DNA of 35,065 nt from Lutibacter sp. B1 (lineage in GTDB: Bacteria > Bacteroidota > Bacteroidia > Flavobacteriales > Flavobacteriaceae). The stretch lies in contig NZ_JAAZUI010000027.1 of assembly GCF_012524075.1 (NCBI RefSeq), forward strand, positions 1-35,065, given 5' to 3'. The notes below the pieces were generated by a model. The model had not been told where the DNA came from, did not search any database, and saw only the letters and a program-made list of their open reading frames with translations. Below, in pieces: positions 26,115 through 34,493 of the stretch (positions are counted from its first letter, which is position 1; each line of letters opens with the position of its first letter). The position numbers were made by a program, and so were the translations under genes.

Positions 26115-26146
26115 AAAGGATTTCATTTTTGTGAAATCCTTTTTTT
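26115..26146 (+). terminator. purL terminator
   Basis: AAAGGATTTCA, loop TTTTTG, TGAAATCCTTT forms an 11-bp perfect stem followed by a T run, 24 bp after the purL stop codon. Confidence 0.88.
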
Positions 26147-26177
26147 ATTCCTATTTTGCAGTAACCTAAAATAAAAT

Positions 26178-27956
26178 ATGTCGAAAAATATAAGTCGGCT
26201 TTTTGACTTTGCATACAGTCAATTAGCTACAAATCCGCAACCTAATTGTTTTAACACAAAGGTTGGTGATGATTGGATACCTACATCTACTCAACAATAC
26301 ATTGAGCAGGCAAATATTATTAGTAGAGCCTTGCTAAAGCTTGGTGTAAAAAAGAATGATAAAATTGCTGTTGTTACAACCAATAATAGAGTTGAATGGA
26401 GTATTTTGGATATTGCTGTTTTACAAATTGGAGCTATAAATGTGCCTTTGTACCCTACAATTTCATCTAAAGATTATCAATATATCATCAACCATTCTGA
26501 TGCTGTTTTTTGTTTTGTTTCTGATGCCGAATTGGCAAAAAAAGTAAGTAAAATAAAAAATGAAACACAGTTAAAAGATATGTATTCTTTTGATGAAATT
26601 TCAGGAATTTCAAGCTGGAAATCCTTATTAAAATTAGGTGAAGATACCACAAATCAATCTTTAGTAGATGAATATCGAAATAGTGTTTTACCTTCCGATC
26701 TTGCCACTATAATTTATACATCAGGAACTACAGGAACACCGAAAGGTGTTATGCTATCACATCAAAATATCACAGAAAACACATTGGCAGGTGCAGAAGC
26801 CATGGATTTTGAAAAAGGAACTACACTTAAAGTTTTAAGCTATTTACCAATCTGCCATATTTTAGAACGTTTTGCAATGTACTATTATCAATTTATGTGT
26901 TTTGAAATTTATTTTGCAGAATCTATTGATAAACTAGCTGATAATTTAAAAGAAGTAAAACCTCATTTTATACCTGTAGTACCACGCCTGTTAGAAAAGA
27001 TATATGATAAAATTGTTGATAAAGGAAGCAGCTTAAAAGGAATCAAAAAAATGCTTTTCTTTTGGGCGTTAGAACTTGGTAAACATTACAAACCCTATAA
27101 ACGAAATGGTTGGTGGTATCATTTCAAATTAACTATTGCCAAAAAATTAATTTTCAGTAAATGGAGAGAAGCTTTTGGAGGAAATATAAAATTTTTGGTT
27201 TCGGGTAGTGCGCCATTGCAACCAGTACTTACCAAAATTTTTACTGCTGCCGGAATTCCTATTTTTGAAGGTTACGGTTTAACCGAAACCTCACCAGGCG
27301 TTGCCATTAACGATTTTAGAAATAAAAAATTCAAAATTGGTACGGTTGGCAAAACTTTAAATGGTGTTGAAGTAAAAATAGCTGATGACGGGGAAATTTT
27401 GGTAAAAGGAAGTAATGTTATGTTAGGCTACTATAAGAATGAAGAGCTTACACATAAAACCATTGTAAATGGTTATCTACACACAGGTGATATTGGAGAA
27501 ATTGATACTGAAGGATTTTTAAAAATAACCGATCGAAAAAAAGAAATGTTTAAAACTTCGGGAGGTAAATACATTGCTCCGGCTGTTTTAGAGAGTAAAT
27601 TAAAAGAATCTCGTTTTATTGAACAAGCAATGGTTATTGGTGAAGGAGAAAAAATGCCCGCAGCTATCATTCAGCCAAATTTTGAGTTTTTAAGGGATTG
27701 GGCACGCATTCATAATGAGCCAATCCCAAATAATAATGAAGATTTTATTGAAAATCCTAATATTATCAATAGAATTCAAAAAGAAATTACTAAAACCTGT
27801 AAAAAATTTGGGAAATGGGAGCAAATCAAAGCTTTTGAACTTACTCCAGAAATTTGGTCAATAGACAATGGTTTATTAACTCCAACTTTAAAAATGAAAC
27901 GAAAAGAAATAAAACAAAAATATAAACACTTATACAATAAAATATATACAAACTAA
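26178..27956 (+). CDS. Long-chain fatty-acid-CoA ligase (AMP-forming), copy 1
   Basis: Activates fatty acids to acyl-CoA via an acyl-adenylate, probably at the inner membrane face. The 592 residues show the ANL superfamily motifs in order: YTSGTTGTPKG (180-190, ATP loop), YGLTETSP (about 365-372), HTGD (about 435-438) and a C-terminal GGKYIAP hinge region. The pattern with EVKPHFIPVVPRLLEKIYDK and WWYHFKL is typical of the FAA1/ACSL-like bacterial group rather than E. coli FadD. It is followed 84 bp later by a close paralogue. The -7 region (CTATTTTG) is imperfect. Chain-length preference cannot be read from the sequence. Confidence 0.92.
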   Translation: MSKNISRLFDFAYSQLATNPQPNCFNTKVGDDWIPTSTQQYIEQANIISRALLKLGVKKNDKIAVVTTNNRVEWSILDIAVLQIGAINVPLYPTISSKDYQYIINHSDAVFCFVSDAELAKKVSKIKNETQLKDMYSFDEISGISSWKSLLKLGEDTTNQSLVDEYRNSVLPSDLATIIYTSGTTGTPKGVMLSHQNITENTLAGAEAMDFEKGTTLKVLSYLPICHILERFAMYYYQFMCFEIYFAESIDKLADNLKEVKPHFIPVVPRLLEKIYDKIVDKGSSLKGIKKMLFFWALELGKHYKPYKRNGWWYHFKLTIAKKLIFSKWREAFGGNIKFLVSGSAPLQPVLTKIFTAAGIPIFEGYGLTETSPGVAINDFRNKKFKIGTVGKTLNGVEVKIADDGEILVKGSNVMLGYYKNEELTHKTIVNGYLHTGDIGEIDTEGFLKITDRKKEMFKTSGGKYIAPAVLESKLKESRFIEQAMVIGEGEKMPAAIIQPNFEFLRDWARIHNEPIPNNNEDFIENPNIINRIQKEITKTCKKFGKWEQIKAFELTPEIWSIDNGLLTPTLKMKRKEIKQKYKHLYNKIYTN

Positions 27957-28003
27957 TATTAATAAGTATGAAACAACCTTTCTTGTATATTCACTTTAAT
28001 TTT

Positions 28004-28012
28004 TATACTTTG
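28004..28012 (+). promoter_or_regulatory. Possible promoter of the second acyl-CoA ligase
   Basis: TATACTTTG resembles TAnnTTTG with altered spacing. A TTG at 27983-27985 lies 20 bp before its TACTTTG part, close to -33 spacing. It suggests the tandem paralogue can be transcribed independently. Confidence 0.35.
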
Positions 28013-28040
28013 CAAGGATACAAAAAACCTAAATCAAAAA

Positions 28041-29837
28041 ATGCAAAATAATATAACTCGATTATTTGATATACCTTATTATCAAATAAATAACTATAAC
28101 TTAAGCAAAGCTTTTGTTACCAAATACAATGGTGAATGGGTTGCAACTTCAACCCAAGAATACTTAAATAAATTTAACGCAATAAGTAGAGGCTTATTAA
28201 AATTAGGTATAAAACCCGGCGATAAAATTGCCGTTATATCTACCAATAACAGAACCGAATGGAATATAGTTGATATTGGTATACTTCAAATAGGTGCTAT
28301 TAACGTTCCTATGTACCCAACCATCACAAAAGAAGATTTTGAATACATTTTCAATCATGCCGAAATTTCTCACTGCTTTTTATCAGATAAAGACCTCTAT
28401 AAAAAAGTTAATGCTATAAAAGAAAATGTTCCAACCTTAAAAGAAATCTATTCTTTTGATGACGTTAAAAATTGCAAAAGCTGGAATGAAGTTTTAGAAC
28501 TTGGAAAAGATGAAAGTAACCAAACTGAAGTTGAAGCGTTAAAAGAAAAAGTAAAAACTGAAGATTTAGCAACAATTATTTATACTTCGGGTACCACCGG
28601 AAAACCAAAAGGTGTAATGCTCTCTCATAGTAATATTGTTAGCAATGTTGTTGATTGTACACCTGTAATTCCTATAGTAAAAGGAGAATCTGTAACATTT
28701 AGCTTTTTACCGGTTTGTCATATTTTTGAGAGAATGTTACTTTATTTATATCAATACGCCGGATGTTCCATCTATTTTGCAGAAAGTATAGAAAAAGTTG
28801 CAGAGAATATTAAAGAAGTAAAACCTCATTTAATGACCGTGGTACCGCGCTTATTAGAGAAAGTTTACGACAGTATTATAGCAAAAGGCTCTGAACTAAA
28901 AGGCATAAAAAAAGCATTATTCTTTTGGGCAGTTGATTTAGGTTTAAAATATGAACCTTATGATAAAAATGGTTGGTGGTACAAAAAAAAATTAGCTGTA
29001 GCTGATAAACTAATTTTTAGCAAATGGAGAGAAGCTTTAGGAGGCAATCTTGGAACTATGGTTTCGGGCAGTGCTGCTCTTCAACCAAGGTTAGCCAGAG
29101 TATTTTGTGCTGCTAAAATGCAAGTTTGGGAAGGATACGGACTTACAGAAACTTCTCCTGTGATTTCTGTGAACGTATATAAAAATGAAGGTTTAAAAAT
29201 TGGAACTGTTGGTAAACCTATAGCAAATGTTGAAGTTGAAATTGCTGATGATGGTGAAATTTTAGTAAAAGGGCCAAATGTAATGCAAGGATATTATAAA
29301 GACCCTGAAAGAACTAAAAGTGTTATGACCGGTGATTATTTTCATACCGGTGATAAAGGTGAAATTGATGAAGAAGGCTTCTTGAAAATTACAGGGAGAA
29401 AAAAAGAAATTTTCAAAACCTCAGGAGGTAAATACATTGTACCTGCTTTATTGGAAAATGAAATGAAACCATCTCGTTTTATTGAACAAATTTTGGTTAT
29501 TGGTGAAGGACAAAAAATGCCTGCAGCTATCATTCAACCTAATTTTGAATTTTTAAGAAATTGGGCTAAAATTCATCATGAGCCAATTCCTGGTAATAAT
29601 CAAGATTTAATTGAAAATCCGCATGTTATAAAACGTATTCAAAAAGAAATTGATAAAGTAAATAAAGGTTTTGGTAAATGGGAGCAAATAAAACGATTTG
29701 AACTAACTCCCGATGTTTGGGGTATTGATAATGGTTTACTTACACCAACCATGAAACCTAAGCGAGATGAAATAATAGAAAAATACAAACATTTATACAA
29801 TAAAATTTACGAAAATAATAATTCAGAATCACATTAA
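28041..29837 (+). CDS. Long-chain fatty-acid-CoA ligase (AMP-forming), copy 2
   Basis: Tandem paralogue of the gene at 26178-27956 with more than half the residues shared by eye, arguing for gene duplication. Motifs: YTSGTTGKPKG (about 182-192), YGLTETSP, HTGD and the GGKYIVP hinge, all intact. Its 598 residues include an extended C-terminus ending ENNNSESH. It contains the same EVKPHLMTVVPRLLEKVYDS and WWYKKK landmarks. Differences cluster in the N-terminal substrate domain, so the two may prefer different fatty acids; that is inference. dnaX begins 43 bp later with its own promoter box. Confidence 0.92.
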   Translation: MQNNITRLFDIPYYQINNYNLSKAFVTKYNGEWVATSTQEYLNKFNAISRGLLKLGIKPGDKIAVISTNNRTEWNIVDIGILQIGAINVPMYPTITKEDFEYIFNHAEISHCFLSDKDLYKKVNAIKENVPTLKEIYSFDDVKNCKSWNEVLELGKDESNQTEVEALKEKVKTEDLATIIYTSGTTGKPKGVMLSHSNIVSNVVDCTPVIPIVKGESVTFSFLPVCHIFERMLLYLYQYAGCSIYFAESIEKVAENIKEVKPHLMTVVPRLLEKVYDSIIAKGSELKGIKKALFFWAVDLGLKYEPYDKNGWWYKKKLAVADKLIFSKWREALGGNLGTMVSGSAALQPRLARVFCAAKMQVWEGYGLTETSPVISVNVYKNEGLKIGTVGKPIANVEVEIADDGEILVKGPNVMQGYYKDPERTKSVMTGDYFHTGDKGEIDEEGFLKITGRKKEIFKTSGGKYIVPALLENEMKPSRFIEQILVIGEGQKMPAAIIQPNFEFLRNWAKIHHEPIPGNNQDLIENPHVIKRIQKEIDKVNKGFGKWEQIKRFELTPDVWGIDNGLLTPTMKPKRDEIIEKYKHLYNKIYENNNSESH

Positions 29838-29852
29838 AACCATTGGTTTTTT

Positions 29853-29860
29853 TATTTTTG
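29853..29860 (+). promoter_or_regulatory. dnaX promoter -7 box
   Basis: TATTTTTG matches TAnnTTTG, 20 nt before the dnaX ATG. An adjacent AAAACCATTGGTTTTTTT is an imperfect palindrome that may double as a weak terminator of the preceding gene. Confidence 0.45.
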
Positions 29861-29880
29861 CAACAATCAAAATCATCTAA

Positions 29881-31581
29881 ATGGAACATTTTATAGTATC
29901 AGCTCGAAAATATAGACCTCAAACTTTTGAGGATGTAGTTGGGCAACAAGCAATTACCAATACGCTTGAAAATGCTATAAAAAACAACCATTTAGCTCAA
30001 GCTTTGTTGTTTACAGGTCCAAGAGGTGTAGGTAAAACAACATGTGCTCGAATTTTAGCTAAAAAGATAAATCAAGCAGGAGTTGAGAATGCAGACGAAG
30101 ATTTTGCGTTCAATATATTTGAGTTAGATGCTGCATCTAACAATTCGGTTGATGATATAAGGGCTTTAACCGATCAGGTGAGAATACCTCCTCAAACCGG
30201 AAAATACAAAGTGTATATAATTGATGAGGTACACATGCTTTCACAATCGGCATTTAATGCATTTCTAAAAACGCTGGAAGAACCACCTGCTCATGCTATT
30301 TTTATTTTAGCAACTACTGAAAAGCATAAAATAATTCCAACCATATTATCGAGATGTCAAATATTTGATTTTAAGAGAATTGGAGTTTTAGATACCAAAA
30401 AGTATTTAGAAAATATTGCCAAACAAGAACATATAAATGCTGAGGATGATGCGCTTCATATAATTGCTCAAAAAGCTGATGGTGCTATGCGAGATGCTCT
30501 GTCAATCTTCGATAGAGTAGTTAGCTTTTCCGGGACTGAATTAACCAGAAAAGCGGTGACCGAAAATTTAAATGTGCTTGATTATGATGAATACTTTAAA
30601 ACAACCGATTTATTGTTAGACATTAAGATTCCGGAAGTATTAATTCATTTTAATTCAATTTTAGCCAAAGGATTTGACGGTAATCATTTTATTAGTGGTT
30701 TGGCTGCTCATTTTAGAGATTTGTTGGTTGCAAAAGATAAAATAACTATTGAGCTTTTAGAGGTTGGTGATAATGCTAAAAAGAAATATCTAGAACAATC
30801 ACAAAAATGTGATTTAAAGTTCTTGCTCCAAGCGATAGATTTAGCTAACGACTGCGATTTAAAGTATAAAGGAAGTAAAAATCAACGACTTCTGGTTGAA
30901 TTAACTTTAATGCAATTAGCCTCTATCACTTTTGATGGAGAAAAAAAAAATGATAAACCCTTCATAATTGCCGCTTTACACTTTAGAACTGAAGTAAAAA
31001 GAACTGTAAAAGCAAAATCAATTCTAAAAAAAGAAGATAATGCCATTAAAAAAACTTCTTCAGTTCATAATATAGAAAAAACTGAAAAAGAGTTTGTTAA
31101 ACCTATATTAAAAAATGGAAAAAGACGTCCTTCAGCATTATCATTAAACAGTATTGAGCGCAAAAAAGAAATTTCAAAAATTGAAGTCGATTTTGAAGAA
31201 GTTGAAGGTTTACCGAGTGATGATTTTGTAGAAGACAAAGTTGTTGCCTTATGGAAAGAATATATTGAAAAACTACTGAATAAAGGTAAAAAAAGTGTGG
31301 CATCAATAATGAATGCCAACGAACCTACTGTTAAAGAAGATCACCAAATACATTTTGAGCTTCCAAATGCTTTAATGAAAGATCAATTAGAGCGCACAAA
31401 ACCTCCTCTTTTAAAATTTTTGAGAGAACGTTTAAATAATTTCAAGGTTGATATTTTAATTGACGTAAACGAACAGGAAACAAAAAAATACGCTTACACA
31501 CCTCAAGAAAAATATCAGAAATTAAAAGAAAAAAACAGCGCAATTGAATTATTGAAAAAGACTTTTGATTTAGACTTATAA
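29881..31581 (+). CDS. dnaX: DNA polymerase III subunit gamma/tau
   Basis: Clamp-loader ATPase of the replisome. The 566 residues comprise an AAA+ module (about 1-230) with Walker A GPRGVGKTT at 46-54, Walker B DEVH at 115-118 and the SRC arginine-finger motif at 157-159. Domain III follows, then a charged linker (about 370-430) and a tau-like C-terminal domain. Odd point: the zinc module normally inserted after the ARILAK helix (four Cys) is missing. The sequence there reads KINQAGVENADEDFAFN and has no cysteine. I recall this from other Flavobacteriia, so it is likely lineage-wide rather than damage. No slippery frameshift site was identified. Confidence 0.95.
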   Translation: MEHFIVSARKYRPQTFEDVVGQQAITNTLENAIKNNHLAQALLFTGPRGVGKTTCARILAKKINQAGVENADEDFAFNIFELDAASNNSVDDIRALTDQVRIPPQTGKYKVYIIDEVHMLSQSAFNAFLKTLEEPPAHAIFILATTEKHKIIPTILSRCQIFDFKRIGVLDTKKYLENIAKQEHINAEDDALHIIAQKADGAMRDALSIFDRVVSFSGTELTRKAVTENLNVLDYDEYFKTTDLLLDIKIPEVLIHFNSILAKGFDGNHFISGLAAHFRDLLVAKDKITIELLEVGDNAKKKYLEQSQKCDLKFLLQAIDLANDCDLKYKGSKNQRLLVELTLMQLASITFDGEKKNDKPFIIAALHFRTEVKRTVKAKSILKKEDNAIKKTSSVHNIEKTEKEFVKPILKNGKRRPSALSLNSIERKKEISKIEVDFEEVEGLPSDDFVEDKVVALWKEYIEKLLNKGKKSVASIMNANEPTVKEDHQIHFELPNALMKDQLERTKPPLLKFLRERLNNFKVDILIDVNEQETKKYAYTPQEKYQKLKEKNSAIELLKKTFDLDL

Positions 31582-31593
31582 AACTGAACGATT

Positions 31594-32178
31594 ATGATGC
31601 TAGGACTACAATTTGAAACTGCAACTTCATGGGCTGAAATTGCTAAAAATGATTTACGACAAATATTAACAGACCATGCTTTTGCTGAACAAAAAGCTGC
31701 TGCAAATGCTACATCCATTATTATCAATTATTCTGAAGAAACAGAATTGGTACAGGAAATGGCCTTAATTGCCATTGAAGAAATGCAACATTTTAAAATG
31801 GTACACGATATAATGGTAAAAAGAGGTATGACCTTAGGACAAGGAACTAAAAATGATTATGCACTCCATTTGCAAAGTTTTTTTCCAAAAACAAAAGACC
31901 GATTGGAAAGTTTAATACAACGCTTGTTAATTGCCGGCTTAATTGAAGCCAGAAGTTGTGAACGTTTTAAAGTATTTTCCGAAAATATGGAAGATGCTGA
32001 ACTTTCTAAATTTTATCTTGATTTAATGGCTTCGGAAGCAAATCATTATGCTACATTTTTAAATTTTGCCAGAAAATATCAAGACAAAGAAATTGTGAAT
32101 AAAAAATGGAAAGGCTTATTGGAATACGAAGCCGAATTCATGAAATCGAGAGGTATAAAAGCAAAAGTTCACGGTTAA
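31594..32178 (+). CDS. miaE: tRNA-(ms2io6A37) hydroxylase-like diiron protein
   Basis: Ferritin-like diiron monooxygenase resembling MiaE, which hydroxylates the isopentenyl group of ms2i6A37 in tRNA. The 194-residue helical protein carries the expected ligand set: Glu32, Glu63 with His66 (EMQH), Glu118 (IEAR) and Glu148 with His151 (EANH). Length fits the family. It begins 12 bp after dnaX and its stop overlaps the start of the next gene (TAATG), so the three are probably cotranscribed. Substrate assignment rests on family resemblance; activity would require a MiaA/MiaB-modified tRNA. Confidence 0.85.
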   Translation: MMLGLQFETATSWAEIAKNDLRQILTDHAFAEQKAAANATSIIINYSEETELVQEMALIAIEEMQHFKMVHDIMVKRGMTLGQGTKNDYALHLQSFFPKTKDRLESLIQRLLIAGLIEARSCERFKVFSENMEDAELSKFYLDLMASEANHYATFLNFARKYQDKEIVNKKWKGLLEYEAEFMKSRGIKAKVHG

Positions 32179-32621
32179 TGTACAGCAAAGAAGAATCAGA
32201 AAAACTTAGAAAAGAATTTTGGACAAGCTTTGGCAAATCGTTCCCAAGAAAATGGTTATTGTATAATACCAAAATAAAGGGTTTCAGTTTTAAATTTTCA
32301 GCAAACACAAAAGAGGCATTGGTTTGTTTAGATATTGAATCGGCAGATAGGACTAAAAATGAATTACTTTTCGACCAAGTTTTAGAATTAAAAAATAATT
32401 TAATTGAAGATTATTTACCAGACGTTATTTTTGATGAACTATATCTATTAGAGAACGGAAAAATTATTCATAGAATTTATGTGAAATACAACAAAGAGTT
32501 TAATATTCACAATAAAAATACTTGGCAAGGCGCATTTCTATTTTTTAATGAAGCTATGCATCAATTTGAAGAATTTTATGAAGATTTTGAAGATTTTATA
32601 AAACAAGTCATTTATTACTAA
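32178..32621 (+). CDS. DUF4268-like protein
   Basis: I recognise the DUF4268 pattern: KEEFWTSFGKS-like N-terminus (here LRKEFWTSFGKSF), W-LLYNTKIKGFSFKF, then LDIE and an acidic helical C-terminus rich in Phe and Glu (FEEFYEDFEDF). The ATG at 32178 overlaps the preceding stop as TAATG, giving 147 residues. An in-frame ATG at 32106 lies inside miaE and would add a non-homologous 24 residues, so the shorter start is chosen. DUF4268 domains occur alone and in restriction-type proteins, and the function of the stand-alone form is unknown. No nuclease motif is visible. Confidence 0.75.
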   Translation: MYSKEESEKLRKEFWTSFGKSFPRKWLLYNTKIKGFSFKFSANTKEALVCLDIESADRTKNELLFDQVLELKNNLIEDYLPDVIFDELYLLENGKIIHRIYVKYNKEFNIHNKNTWQGAFLFFNEAMHQFEEFYEDFEDFIKQVIYY

Positions 32622-32764
32622 TTCCAAATTGATACGCTATTAAGAGCATCGCAACAAAATAATCTCTTTAATTAACAATAAATTGCCACTGTAAATTAAA
32701 AATTTGCTTCGCAATAATTATTTTTTTTCAAAAACTAATTCCTATAAACATTCAAAAAATACCT

Positions 32765-32772
32765 TATTTTTG
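32765..32772 (+). promoter_or_regulatory. mnmE promoter -7 box
   Basis: TATTTTTG matches TAnnTTTG but ends only 5 nt before the mnmE ATG, so the mRNA would be leaderless or nearly so. Confidence 0.4.
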
Positions 32773-32777
32773 TAACC

Positions 32778-34190
32778 ATGAATACAATTCCTAATGACAC
32801 TATTATTGCTTTAGCAACTCCATCGGGTGTTGGTGCAATTGCCGTTATTCGTTTGTCAGGTTCTACATCAATAGAAATTGTAAATCAGTTTTTTAGATCA
32901 AAATTTGCTAAAAAAGATTTAACCAATGTAAAATCGCACACTATTCATTTAGGAAATATTATTGAAGACCATCGTATAATTGATGAAGTATTGGTTTCAG
33001 TTTTTAAAAATCCTAATTCTTATACAGGTGAAAATGTGGTAGAGATAAACTGCCATGGTTCAGTTTATATTCAACAAGAAATAATTCAGTTATTCATCAA
33101 AAATGGCGTTAGAAATGCTGAGCCGGGTGAATTTACATTGAGAGCCTTTTTAAATGGCAAAATGGATTTAAGTCAGGCTGAAGCTGTAGCAGATCTAATA
33201 AGTTCAAATTCAGCAGCATCACATCAGGTTGCATTACAACAAATGCGTGGTGGTTTTAGCAGTGAAATTGAAAATTTACGTGAACAATTACTAAATTTTG
33301 CAAGTTTAATTGAATTAGAACTCGATTTTGCTGAAGAAGATGTTGAATTTGCCGATAGAACAGCTTTTAACAAACTGGTAGCTAAAATTAGTTCAGTTTT
33401 AAAAAAATTGATAGATTCTTTTGCTTTAGGAAATGTGTTAAAAAATGGTATTCCAGTTGCTATTATTGGAGAACCCAATGTTGGGAAATCAACTTTACTA
33501 AATGCTTTATTGAACGAAGAAAAAGCAATTGTAAGCGATATTGCAGGAACTACACGAGATGCTATTGAAGACGAAATAAGTATTGATGGTATTGCCTACC
33601 GTTTTATTGATACAGCAGGAATTAGAAATACAAAAGATATTGTTGAAAGTATTGGTATTAAAAAAACATTCGAAAAAATAGAACAAGCCCAATTGGTTAT
33701 TTACCTGTTTGATTTGGAAAAAGTTAAAAACGGTACAACATCAATTGAAAACATTCATCTTGAAATTAATAAAATTGTAGAAAAACATCCAACAAAACAT
33801 TTAATGATTATCGCCAATAAAGTTGATGTTATTGATACTAATTTAAAAAGTAACGTAATTGAAGCTTTTGAAAATATGGAACTGCTGTTCCTCTCAGCAA
33901 AAGAAAAAACCGGTATTCACGAATTAACTACTACCCTAGCCCATTTAGTAAATAAAGGCGCATTAAGTAATAACGAAACTATAGTAAGTAACTCGCGTCA
34001 TTTTGAGGCTTTGAATAATGCTTATAATTCTATCAAAGAAGTTCAAAAAGGTATTGATGCCAATATTAGTACAGATTTGTTTGCTATTGATATACGTCAG
34101 GCGTTACATTATTTAGGTGAAATTACAGGAAAAGTAACTACAGAAGATTTACTTGGAAATATTTTTGCTAACTTTTGTATTGGGAAGTAA
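32778..34190 (+). CDS. mnmE: tRNA uridine-5-carboxymethylaminomethyl(34) synthesis GTPase
   Basis: With MnmG forms the cmnm5 group on wobble U34 of several tRNAs, using methylene-tetrahydrofolate and GTP. The 470 residues are full length. The N-terminal folate-binding domain (about 1-118) starts DTIIALATPSGVGAIAVIRLSG. A helical domain follows, interrupted by the G domain: G1 GEPNVGKS at 231-238, G2 DIAGTTRD, G3 DTAGIR and G4 NKVD. The C-terminal helix ends FCIGK with the conserved catalytic Cys467. The N-terminus is canonical, supporting the start despite the close -7 box. A bidirectional terminator follows. Confidence 0.97.
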   Translation: MNTIPNDTIIALATPSGVGAIAVIRLSGSTSIEIVNQFFRSKFAKKDLTNVKSHTIHLGNIIEDHRIIDEVLVSVFKNPNSYTGENVVEINCHGSVYIQQEIIQLFIKNGVRNAEPGEFTLRAFLNGKMDLSQAEAVADLISSNSAASHQVALQQMRGGFSSEIENLREQLLNFASLIELELDFAEEDVEFADRTAFNKLVAKISSVLKKLIDSFALGNVLKNGIPVAIIGEPNVGKSTLLNALLNEEKAIVSDIAGTTRDAIEDEISIDGIAYRFIDTAGIRNTKDIVESIGIKKTFEKIEQAQLVIYLFDLEKVKNGTTSIENIHLEINKIVEKHPTKHLMIIANKVDVIDTNLKSNVIEAFENMELLFLSAKEKTGIHELTTTLAHLVNKGALSNNETIVSNSRHFEALNNAYNSIKEVQKGIDANISTDLFAIDIRQALHYLGEITGKVTTEDLLGNIFANFCIGK

Positions 34191-34376
34191 AAGGTCTACA
34201 AATAGAATTTAAAATACTGATATTAAATATTTTACAGACATTTTTATACTTTAAAATAACTATTTAAAGTGATGGTATAATTAAACAATATAAAGATAAT
34301 TCAATAATAGTTATAACAATAAAACCCTTGGTGGATTTATTATAAAATTATAATAAATGTTCCTACACCCTCAAAT

Positions 34377-34404
34377 AAAAAAGAGGGATTACATCCCTCT
34401 TTTT
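34377..34404. terminator. Bidirectional terminator between mnmE and the symporter gene
   Basis: AAAAAAGAGGGAT, loop TAC, ATCCCTCTTTTT: a perfect stem with A and T tracts, usable by both convergent genes. The remainder of the 303-bp gap (34191-34493) is AT-rich and shows nothing else I can identify. Confidence 0.88.
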
Positions 34405-34493
34405 ATCAGCAAAATTTAAAATAATTATTTTCTGTTTTAAAAAATCAGATCATAATTAGTACTATCTTCAATCAAATTATATTTTATATATCA

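Noticed and set aside
32106-32177. Longer start for the DUF4268-like gene
   Set aside because: The extension lies within miaE in another frame and is not homologous; the TAATG overlap at 32178 is a normal coupled start.
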